From Zhengitettix transpicula (taxonomy: Eukaryota > Arthropoda > Insecta > Orthoptera > Tetrigidae): a stretch of DNA of 64,000 nucleotides. This document shows positions 51,101 to 62,700 of the stretch, piece after piece (positions within the stretch are counted from its first letter, which is position 1; each line of letters opens with the position of its first letter). A program made the translations under genes and the position numbers. The stretch covers positions 68,124,139-68,188,138 of the forward strand of contig CM073595.1 of assembly GCA_037074705.1 (NCBI GenBank), given 5' to 3'. The notes below the pieces were generated by a model, which saw only the letters and a program-made list of their open reading frames with translations, made no database searches and was not told the origin of the DNA.

Positions 51101-54100
51101 TATGTTATGATATAAATGAATTATAGTAAAAAATACCTTAACTTCAAACAGTTACAGTCTATAATCATAAAATAAGTTTATCTAATCATTTGATGGTATG
51201 AAGAAGTCGCTATACGACACGAAACAATTTTTGCTATTTATTTTGGAAAATATTCCTATATCTGTGTCTTATTTCTCCGTATAAATCCATGTATTAGACT
51301 ATGATTGAAGCAGAACCAGCGTGAGATACTCGTATTGTTGGAACGAGGACATTTCAGGGCAACGCCCTCTAACCAAGGAAAGTAGCAACCAAACTCTATT
51401 TATAGTTAATCTTTTTAAACCGTTAGTAAACATAAAGAACAGTAACAGTGGCAACTCGTGAAAAAAAAATCTGTAAGGCCTGACTATAAAGTATATAAAA
51501 ATATTTTAAACAACTGATTGAACACGATTGAATATTTCTATTAATTAAGCATAAAAAGTTAATTATTTAAAGTTTGTTTCACAATCAACTGGCAATTTAA
51601 TGAATAATATAATATTATAACAAATAAAGGACCCATTTTTATTAGTTTCCACCTGTTTGTTTCAGAGCTCTGACAAGCCAGTTGGAAAAGAAAAGTGCCA
51701 TGACGTAAACAAGGTTCGCTGACTCAAGCTACCGAATCGCGTATTCGCAAATGTTCATGCATTTAGGTCAAGCTTTCGAGCGAAGATTTTCGGCAGCACG
51801 TGGAACAGAAACTGGTTCATGCAAGTCCTCCATTCTCAATGAGTCTGAGGTCCTCAGAGGTCACGTCGCCGTTCACTTCATAAACTTGAATCGCTTTTAA
51901 TACTCAAGTTTATATCAACATCCCACGTTCTTTGAAGTTGTATTGCAAAATGCTATGCAGAAAGCGTATTCAATAAAATGACAAAGGTTGCGTTGCTTAT
52001 GTTCTGGATACTCTATGAAGATATGTTACTAAAAATAAGCTATTTCACGAGCTGCTAATGAAAATAATACCATAAACAATAGGAAAATTTAGTTGAAAGT
52101 TGACGGAATGGGAAAGTTTTATCAATTGTGGCATAATTTTAAACACCACAAATTAAAAACTTAACCTTTGGCATTTTAAAATTATATAATTGCACGTTTC
52201 TCAACCAAAGCTTTTCTACTGAATAATAAATATGTTTTGAAGTAAAATAATACCGATTTTTTTCATTAGAAAACACTAACAAACAAAAAAAAAGGATTTT
52301 TTTTCTGGAGTTCTTTTTACCGAATGTAGGAACGTTTATATGTTGTGAACTAACTGTAAATTTGATAATATACTGCGTTGGGGACTATGTATGTAGAAGT
52401 TTCCTAGCGGCCTTTTTTTCGGACCCTCCGAAGAGCGAACGGGGATTCCTTGATACCTGAATCCCGGCGGGTTGGGGTGCTGCACCCAGAGGAGCACAGA
52501 AGACAGATTTTCCCTGCGAAACCACATACCCCCTCGAGTCCGTCGTGTTGCGACGTGGAGAACCAAAATCCAGCTGGGCTACAAATATAATGCTATTTAG
52601 GGTATTTGAGGTTTTGTCAAGAAATTTATTCATACGCAAGATGACATTGAATTTTAAAACGGCCAATAATTATCTCTTATTAATTTCATATATGTCGATG
52701 CTGGATGCAATTAAATATATTTCTGATTTACGTTTGAAGAACGTGTATTCTGTTGATGACTGTTGAGAATAGTAGAGCTACATATTTTCGTTTAACAATT
52801 TACATTTATTTAATTCTGACATCTATGTTATAATCAAATATATTCATTGGAACTTTTTAAAATCTATTTCAAACTGATAACATTACGTTTTTCATTTTTA
52901 TTATTTTAATGTTTAACACGATAGCTTTATTATTTGATTTAAATTATTACAGTTATCCTGGATATTAATTTCTAAAATGTAACATTATTAAAAGTCACAT
53001 CATGTTAGGAACGTATGATTCGCCCCTTCCGGAATGCAACAATCAATACAGCTTTCTTACGGAGACTATGGTCGGCAACTAATAGCTGTGAAGGGAATTA
53101 GATATTAATATTACAAAACGTTTAAAGAGTAATCTGCTTTCCGCAGTTTTTTCCATTCGAATATTTACTTGCCTTTGTCGTTTTTAATTTAAATATATGA
53201 ATCATAAATACCGGGAAAATGCTAAATTTAAGCTCAAATTAAATGTACTCTATAACAAAATACCGATTTGCGAATTTTTAACCGGTTGATTCATGAAGTG
53301 TTAACAATGTAACCCTCAATCGACATAATTATCACACTTTGATACGGCTTATCAGGCATTAGTTGTGTTAAACGCCATTTTAATCATATAAAAAGAAGCT
53401 CGTTACTGTAAAACCCGAAAATTTTGAGTAGATTCTGAGGAATTGCTTGGTGGAGTTATGATTCTTACCCATTCGATAATCGACGCAATCGACGTCGCTC
53501 TACGAACTAAGGCTTTCATTCACTAGTCCAGCAATTTAATCCTCCACATGAAACAGGTAACAGGTACGCCCACGCCTAGCATACAACTTTACGTCCGTAT
53601 TTCTCGCAGATTTTTCTATGACATGAGCAAAAGTATTCAAATGAGGATACGTTACACGCGTGCAAGGTTGATGTGAAGATGCAGAAATGTCTTTGCTAGG
53701 TAAAGGGAATGAATGGAAATGAAATCCTTTTTAAAAAAAACAGTCATAAATGTCGATAAACTTGAAAAGAAAAGTAACTGCTGAATTGTTCACACACTTT
53801 AACAGAAGGCCAATTATTCAATACGCATCTCATTAGCTCAATTACGGTGACTAATGTACAATTAAACCCGAGGTGTCGTAAGAAACGATCAATCAATTAT
53901 TATTACGTAAGCGTCTATATAATTGCGGCATTAATTTGAATGCATCATATTCCATATAGCCATAAAACGTGCAATCATTGAGTGAAACACAGTTATTTCT
54001 CCAGATAAATCAGCGTTCCATTTAAAACAATATTTTCCCACAGATGTAGTGGATCCCTTTCACCATTGTAGTGGAGCCGCTTCGCCAGTCAAGGATGAAG

Positions 54101-57100
54101 CAACTGCCTCGGGCTGTCTCCTAACGATCCTGTACATTCCAGGCAAAGGGGTCAGAATTTCTAGACAGGGGTCTAGACGAATAGACGACCACATAAACAT
54201 CTAAGCTTTAGCTCGGAGAATACCGGATCAAAGGAGTGGGGAAAGACCAATGGAAACAACTGTACCCTTAATACCGGCGGTTCATACAAAATATAGCTCG
54301 GATGGAGAATTGATATAATTAAAATAAAATATGCTTTTACATCTAAAGGCCAATGCCGCAGTATGGATCAAAAACATTTGGCGGTAAATTGTTTGACAGT
54401 ACAAAAAATGCAGGTAGCGCAACGTAACAGCAATGAAACGCATGTTATAATGTAAAACCACCACAACAAATTGCGTAACAAGGACAAAATTTATAAAATA
54501 AGAGACGTGGAAGCCTAACATTTTTTAGGATTATTTGCGGTCAGTAAATTAAACTGGTCGGATCATTCAGCCATCCTATTAGACTTTTGGTAAATGTCAG
54601 ACATATAAATATAATAAAAGTTGTTTACTTTGGATACTTTCACTCTGGGTTATTTCTCTTAGGCCCACACGAGGCTGTATCCTTTTATTAAGCACTCAAC
54701 ATAAAGGTGGTATCTATGCATAGATAATTTTTCTAAGTTTAATTTATACAGATGTAGACAATTTCCATCTATCATAACCTAAATTATCTACGATATATGT
54801 TATTTAAAGGACCGCTGGGTGAAATCTATTTAAATTCATGAAGCGTCGGCGTTCACTTCACTTACAAACCATTGAAGCCTGATCACGCTACATTTCTGTT
54901 CGAGTATAATAAATATTATAAATAAAATGTCCAAAAGCGTCAAACTTTTGGGGACTCCTGCGCTTTTCTTTAAGTGTTACATAAGAAATTCATATATTTT
55001 ATGGGATGACCTACCACAGTAATATTTAAGAATAAAATGGAGTCACTAATTCACTGAACTGAGTAATTCAACGGATTCATGACATTCACAACTCTTAAAT
55101 CTTATCAGCGACGCCGTCTTTTAGTAATAAGTTCTTTTAAGTAATTAAGTGAAGGTTTGTTCTCCGTTGTGCTCAGTCGGTGCTTCCAGATTATGAATTT
55201 GTGACCGGTATTTATCCAGTTGTATGTATACACGACAGTCAATTCTGGATGTGAAGGTGTTGTTGCTTGACCTGGTCATTAATATGTATGTATACAGACG
55301 ACTTTTGTGATAGTCGTGTCTGCCGTGCACGAGTCATAGGAAAAATTAAGATAATGAGAGACAGTGTTGTATTAATTGACTAACGTTCATTTCTTCATTT
55401 GTACGGAACTGAGGAAAATATTACCTTCTTTGCTCGTAAAATTCGTTGAGTGCGTCTTACGTGTTGAATCGAATTCATCACACGATTAAAAAAGTAGAAT
55501 TAATTTCCCCGAAAATTCTCTTATGATTAATCACTTAATTCTTGGCAGAGGTATTATTTTACAATCCGTAGTTCCTGTGTATTAACTCTTCCGTCAAGGT
55601 CTACAACATTTCCTTGCATATTTTTGGTGCTCATCCGTCAGAACGTTAGATACCGTGCCAAATTCAAGGTTAAACAGACAAGTTCCATACTGCCAAATGT
55701 GTGAATTGTGCTCCGAAAGTTTGCCAGTTTTTATTTATCTCGTATTTGTACTTTTATAGTTAAATTTCCCAGTAAACCATCTAAGAGCTCTGAGATAAAT
55801 ATTTAATTATATAAGAAATAAATGATATCCGTACTACTTCTGTTGAATAATGTCGTCAACGTAGTAAATAACATCGATAGTTTGGTCCTCTTATCTTCGT
55901 CCATCTTTTTTCAATTAAATGAGAAACATAAATTAACCTACTATGAAAGTTATACTTATGTAATTCTCGTTTTTCCAATATTAAAGCTTCAGAATACACT
56001 GAGGAAGGTTACGATTGGAAACACGTGCTACGAACTAAATTAAATCAATCAAACACCTTTACTCAACTATTGCCGAATCTTAAACGAAATATTTAAAAAT
56101 TGCATCTCCGTCACTCTGACTCAGAAAACAGTCATCAAGGTATTTCGGTTCTCCTGATATAACAAGTCAAAATTTGTTCCACGGACCAATTCGCCACGAC
56201 TGCGATTTCCAGAGCACTTATTTTATTTGCTATATATTTTTTTCGTTGGATTCCTGCTGGGTGATGTCCTGTAAAAATATGCAACCACTGCTACATAGGT
56301 AAAACCAAGGGATCTCTCAAGATTTTGATCAAAGAACAAATTTCGCTTATGACAAAAATACAGCTGAAAAAAATATAGTTGAGAAAAAGCTGAAGTGCAA
56401 GTCCAGACTAATTTCAGAAATATTATTAATTAAATGTAACAATCCTAATTCGATTGACCACATCTGTGATTCCTTATTGATGCAGTAATCTCTTTGTTCT
56501 TTCACCATAAACGTCATTTTCAAAAAACATTTATCAATTCCAACTTTATCGTTAATCCGTAACATATTTTAGAAACGTTATATTTTGTAGTAACGGTAGT
56601 AAATACATTTTTTTCTCTTTAAACACAAGGTTAATACGGTTAACGGTGTCCTAATGCAACGTTGTAAACCGTTATTTTCCCTTCGTTCTAGTTTGTACTA
56701 TTATCCTTTTGATTTTTTATGTTCCCATTCGTGGTATTGGAACAGCGAGACTCACTTCAATCATTGCAGCACAAACTATATTAATCTTAATTTGGTCATT
56801 ACGTCAGTTTTTTATTAGTAAACCAAACCTAATCCGTCACGTTGATGAATACTTTCACGAAACACCACAATATTTTCCAGCATTGATATACGAGAATTGG
56901 TTCCATTCGGTGAGTGAATCAGTCGCTAGAACGATGTGGTCTTATTCTACGAAACATTCTTCGTAGGAATAATGCGTGCAGCACAATGGCCTCAGCTTTT
57001 AAGAGTTCCTAGGTAATTATGATGTTATTTACGAGGCTATGTCGTAACTGAGTATCTTCGTGGCGCATAACCTTCGTATGCTAACAAGCAAGCAGCAGCC

Positions 57101-57938
57101 ACATTACATGCGAATTTAACCTTGCGTGATTCATTCACAAAATACTGCATTTGTTACCTTGGAACTACTTTTAAAATAGCTAGATAAAACTTACACAACA
57201 AAATAATCCCTAAAAAATGCACTCCTTTCAAGACTTCAAGCTTACGGACGTAGATAAAGAAATCCTATTCTCTTATTTTAACTCGTGGGACAAATGTTCG
57301 TTTACACCCTTAACGTTTTATAATTACTTTACGTTAATTTCCTACAATATTTAACGTACAAAAAGTACTAAAATATTTATTGTAATTAAAATTAAAAACT
57401 TAAAATTGTTTTATTTTACTGAATATCATTTTTATTTGTTAACAGAAAGGCAAAACTTGCTTATTTTGTGTAGATCTTGATATTTCCGTTTATTTCTGTC
57501 TAAAAAAAATTCTTTCTTATTTCTCGTCAGCAATATCGGCTTTCCTTTTAATGTTAACCAGGTCCAATATTTTTTTTACTGCAGAAATAAAGTTATATAA
57601 TCCGCTCAGTGAATAAGAATTAAACCACAAATTTCCAGGGACAACACTTTTTTTTAACAGAGATCATGAGAGATTACGAGATCAAAGTAACCTACATCTT
57701 TATTAATCGTGAAGTTTTGGTACTGAGTGTTCTTAACGTCTCTCAGATTTTCTCAGCACACCCGATTCATTTTGACAAGTTTGCACCTAAAAACGTATTC
57801 AAAGTGGTGTGAGGAACAATATTATTTTTTCGAGACAAAAATAAAGCCAAAATTGACTGTCGAAATAGTCCCAAAGGGTAAAAAAATCATGGTTAATAAC
57901 TTTTATGTTTTGTATCAGTTCTAAAGGCTCAGTATTCG
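48147..57938. other. Gene-poor AT-rich block
   Basis: No supported gene over nearly 10 kb. A GC-richer patch at 52410-52570 holds overlapping minus-strand open frames with no family I can name. A possible acceptor-donor pair borders a 50-nt stretch there, which is not enough to call an exon. The rest is AT-rich sequence without a repeat structure I could follow by eye. Confidence 0.4.
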
Positions 57939-59380
57939 TCGCCAGTGGCTGAGGTGGTTAAAGCCTGGACACGTGGATCTGGAGGTTCCGGGTTTGAGCC
58001 TCGCTCACAGAACTACTATTTTTTCTATTTCTCATTCGTATTTAGCCCTCACGGCCGAGGTTTGCGACTCTTATGGGAAATTAAAACGTTGAAACTTTGC
58101 CTCGTCCGTGGCTCAGTGGCTAGAATTCAGGTCGGTGTAACGCAATAATTCTGTGCGTAGCAGGCTGTGGGTTCGAGTCTCGGCGGGGTCCTTACTCCAA
58201 AGCATTGCCTCTCTGCTTCCACTTTCGCTCGGCTTCGAGCGTCCTCTGCCTTCACCGCGGGTTCAGCGAAAATGAAGGCAGAAATCCTGGTAGTGTCGCG
58301 GAGTAAGGTTTTTGAAATTTTCCCAATTTTTATTTTTTTGGATTTATATTGATAATAATGAGCCTTTTTTGTCTGTCCTTTGCAATTACAACAAGTTTCA
58401 GAAAAACCAATAAACTAATGAAACGTAAGACGACGTTTAATGTTTAATATATTAATTATATTTGACTGCAATACACGAGTGAGGTTGTGTGTGCAATCTT
58501 GAGGTTCTCGGACCATCATAATTATATTTTGGAGGCGCTTTCTGTGTCTGACCACTCGTCCGCCATAAGAGATCGCTGTAGCTGAAGGTTCCTCACGGCA
58601 ATAATTTGTTCTGTGTCTCATACGTATTTATTCACACGTCACTGTCGTGTATTCGCGTGCGACTCTTAAAAGTGATTAAAGCCTTCAACCTTCAACTCAC
58701 TGAGTGGCTCAGTGATTCGAGTCCAGGTGAGTGTAACTGCAGAAGAAAGGTTACGGGTTCGTGCCTGCTAACAGCCTACATTTTTTATGTTTCTTCAAGA
58801 TCTTTACCAGTCACCGTCGAGGTTTGTGACTCTTATGGGAGATTCAACCCTTCAACCTTCACCTCACTCAGTGCCTCAGTGGTTCGTGTCCAGGTGAGTG
58901 TAAATGCAGCCGAAAGGTTCCGGGTTCGAGCCTGCTAACAACTTACATTTTTTCTATTTCTTCCAGATCTTTACCAGTCACCGTCGAGGTTTGTGACTCT
59001 TAAGGGAGATTCAACCCTTCAACCTTCACCTCACTCAGTGGCTCAGTGGTTCGAGTCCAGGTGAGTGTAACTGCAGCCGTAAAGGTTCGGGGTTCGTGCC
59101 TGCTAACAGTCTACATTTTTTATGTTTCTTCAAGATCTTTACCAGTCACCGTCGAGGTTTGTGATTCTTAAGGGAGATTCAACCCTTCAACCTTCACCTC
59201 ACTCAGTGGTTCAGTGGTTCGAGTCCAGGTGAGTGTAAATGCAGCCGAAAGGTTCCGGGTTCGAGCCTACTAACAGCTTACATTTTTTCTGTTTTTTCCA
59301 GATCTTTACCAGTCACCGCCGAAGTTTGCGACTCATAAGGGAGATTAAAGAATTCAAACTTCACACCACTGAGTGAGTCA
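57939..59380 (+). repeat. Tandem array of tRNA-like (pol III box) units, about 163-168 bp each
   Basis: Units begin near 57945, 58108, 58704, 58871, 59038 and 59206, with degenerate remains of another before 58704. Each has an A-box-like TGGCTCAGTGG (TGGCTGAGGTGG in the first) and a B-box-like GGTTCGAGCC or GGGTTCGAGTC about 30-50 bp on. A T-rich run and the conserved tail cgaggtttgtgactcttaagg follow. This layout suggests a SINE with a tRNA-derived head that has been tandemly amplified. No unit folds as an intact tRNA gene. The stretch 58200-58560 between units is mostly unrelated. The array ends where a foldback half-copy begins. Confidence 0.75.
58704..59372 (+). repeat. Four-unit A-B-A-B higher-order core of the tRNA-like array
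   Basis: Starts are 167, 167 and 168 bp apart. Units 1 and 3 share gtaactgcag, a B box changed to GGTTCGTGCC, and ttttttatgtttcttcaaga. Units 2 and 4 share gtaaatgcagccgaaagg, an intact GGTTCGAGCC, and cttacattttttct. The dimer of about 335 bp was therefore duplicated as a block after the two unit types had diverged. Confidence 0.85.
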
Positions 59381-59730
59381 TCCTTGTACATTTCTTCAGG
59401 TATCCCAGAAACGTTGTTGTGTGGTATTTATATTATTACTTTTTTGTCTGAATTGTCTATCTTTCTTATTCATTATTTTCAATCAGACGTAAATTTTTTC
59501 ATTTCAATTGTTTGCTGGCTGGTTTTCGTCCGAAATATCGTGCTTCTAAATAAATGTTTTCCGATATATCGCACTTAACTGAAGAAATATTTTATAATGT
59601 TGTAGTTCATTAAGTTCAGTTAATTGCGCGGCTCAGGTGACGGCTGGGTCTTAGAATTTCGTCTATTATCCATAAAACACGCGAAAAAAATTTTCGAAGA
59701 AGTTCCAGACAGTAAAGATTAGCCGTTAAA
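59381..59730. mobile_element. Right half-copy of the foldback family
   Basis: The sequence starts inside the hairpin apex (ccttgtacatttcttcaggtatcccag) and follows the right arm of the 25.6-28.4 kb element. It passes through tgtggtatttatattatt, ctatctttcttattcattat, cagacgtaaattttttcatt, tttgctggctgg and acacgcgaaaaaaattttcg to agattagcc near 59724. Some interior blocks are deleted. The open frame at 59384-59578 is repeat sequence. Confidence 0.8.
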
Positions 59731-62700
59731 ATAATTATTAAAAGCACGTTATATGAAAACATATGATTTTATATACCAAACTTTTGTCTCCATCATGAGT
59801 ATCGCTTTTTTAAAGACTTCTTTAAATTTTCCTAACCTTTGTGACGTACAAGTATCTTTTGTATCATGCGAAATAATTTTTCTAATACGAACACGCCTTT
59901 TGAAAGTAAAATATAAATTGTAACACGGTAAACAAAACCATTAGTTTTTGTTTATTCATTGATTCACTAATGTAATGTGAGTTTTAAATAAGGCTGCGTT
60001 TACGTAAAAATCCCATTTGCCCGTCGTCGTCCTTGAACTTGCGCCTAATTGCTTGGTCTTGTTATGTATTTTTGTTTTATCTGTCCCAAAAGACCGTGTA
60101 GGTCACAAGGAACGTATTATGGTAAGTAAACGCGGAAACGTTAATCTACAGCAAAAAAATAGGTGATTTTCGAGTCACGTATGAGGAGGCTAGAAACCTC
60201 CCAAAAGCCACGTCACGAAATATACAGAAACTAAAAATTTATATTTGTTTGCTGCTTATCGAAGGAAAACAATGGACTAAAATGTTTCCCACCTCTGTGT
60301 TGTAAGAATAAGAGACGGCCACTGTTTCTAACCCCCCAGGTGAATGTTGACATAAAAGCAGAGGCCTGTAAACACTTGTCAGGGGTAAACGTATTCGGCG
60401 ACGTGACGACTCATTTCGCAACAAAATGGGAGGAGATTTCTTGTCAGGTTTCACACTCAAACCAGGCTGGGCAAACATTTATAACAAACGTTTCCTCAAG
60501 AGGGTACAAATATATACAGAAACGTTATGCTGTAAATAAAAAAAATGATGATTAAATTATTTTTTAATTATAAACATGTCTGTTGACGTTCGTAAATAAT
60601 ATATTATTATCTACATATTGATTGATTTACTTGTTTCAAATCAGTTTGTTTATATAACAATCTATTCCATTATAGTACCCACGTATAAAACTGAGAGAAA
60701 TTTAGTTAAATTTATTTATATTTTGTATTATTTAAATTTTATAAACAATTCCATATCCATTATCAAACCACATAATTATTTATTAATGGAAATACCAAAC
60801 CTATGGTCGGAAAAATTATATTAATATATACAAATTAAATTTGCACTATTCTGATATACAGATACTCTTCCTAACCAACCTCTTCATTGTTGGAACGAAT
60901 TTCGGAGCGCATCTTTCGTAAGTGTTTAGGCAAATTGGTTCCTTTGCATAGACTTTTTTTTACTTGCTGAAGAGTTAAATAAACTGAGAAATTCTATTCA
61001 ATCTTTTGAGTATCATCAAGGTTTCAGAACTATTTGTACAGTATAGTCACGCAGACTGAAAGAAACCACTTATGTACCCACGTACGGAACTTTACAGATA
61101 TATACCGAAGGACGCCACCCGTTTTTTATTTTTTTTTCGTAAAAAAATTATTATTTCATATATTTTTAACAAATAGCGTACATAAGGAAAAAGTGGAGAA
61201 ATAGGCCTAAGCATTTACCTATTATATCAATAGCCTATTATATCAATAGCCTATTATATCAATAGCTTAAAATATATAAAAATAATCTCTAACGTCAAGA
61301 ATCGAAATCAGCCATTATTCTCGTTGTGCGTTATTCATCTAAAGTGAAATGCCAAATATTTCGGGACATAAACAAAAAAAGGACAAGAATAAGCCATGAT
61401 GAATGTTCGTTCTATTCGGGTGTGTTTAGGAATTCCTAGACCGAGTAATAGTCTCCAATAACAGTAGTTTATTTCCGTTTTGCGGGTTTGCTTGTTGTTC
61501 TCGCGATTATCAGCATTTATAACGAAGACGGTGACGCGTAATTCCTTCTGCTTTTAGACGTGAACCAGCTGTTTCGCTGCTGCATCTCGGGTACGAAAAA
61601 GTCGAAAGAAAGTCAAACCTTGCCACCCTTATTCAGTATCACCTGCAAGGAGGCTCAGGAATTAACACGCTCCCATTATCTTCAATCCACAATCGTAAAG
61701 AAAGTGGCACGGTTTCTGAAATGAAGTTTTTCTGTTTATACGGCGAAAAAAAATCAAGTATATTCCTTTATTCGGAATGTTTATTAATCGTTTTCTCTAT
61801 TCTGTGATTAAGTGAAACTTGAAATTGGAGAAGATCTCAGTGTAAAAAAGGAGTATATAGGTTTTGTTGGTTAGTTTTTTTATATAATTTATTTCATCGT
61901 TGTATTTGTACTTTTAAGTTTCAGTTCACGATGGATAAATGTGAAAATGATGATATTCTTTTCCGTAAGTCTATTTTTAACAGCCGGTTGAGAGCTGAGG
62001 CAGGGCAGGGTAGTTCACACGGAAATATTCGCCAATACCTACGTTATGTAAGACGCGATTAAAACACGGGGATTACGATTGGAATTCCCGGTGAGAGTGT
62101 AATTAGGTGACCTTAACTTTGGCACGAAGTTCGCCTGAGTCACAGAGCGTGTCGGCTGTGCCGTGAATGTGTTCAATCTGTTCTACTGCGTACTGCAACT
62201 GTTCTACGCAATACTTACACGGCCTCCCACTTACTGTCTTATTGGAGTATACGGGAATACAGTTTCTAAATTATTAGATTGGATTTAGGGAATAACTATT
62301 ATCAAGTGCCTAAATTCAAACGGATTTCCGAAGAATTACAAAGATTCCTGCTTAATTTTTCTTTCAGTAATTGACGAGGAATGATGTCAATTTTTGGCGC
62401 ATACGACACTGAAATACTCGTGCCAAAGACTCTGGCTGGCTCAGAAGGACAAGTGAAACCATCTTCTCACAGCAAGGCAAAATGGAGATCATTAAAAGGT
62501 ACCCTGAAGCAACGCTAATGTCGTAATTGTGTTGTCGACCTGGCAAACTGTAAGCAAATAAATTTCCCAAGCACGAGGATAAAGGCGAATTCATTGAGTT
62601 ATTAGTGGTGAAAGGGAGAACTGAAATACAAACATGTCTTCAGTTGAAGAAGTTCTAAGGTTCCCTTTAAAAAAAATTCTGAAATAAATCAATTGTGACG

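Noticed and set aside
57945..58018. A tRNA-Leu or tRNA-Ser gene
   Set aside because: A- and B-box-like sequences are present, but the acceptor and anticodon stems do not pair convincingly and related degenerate units follow in tandem. It is tRNA-like repeat sequence.
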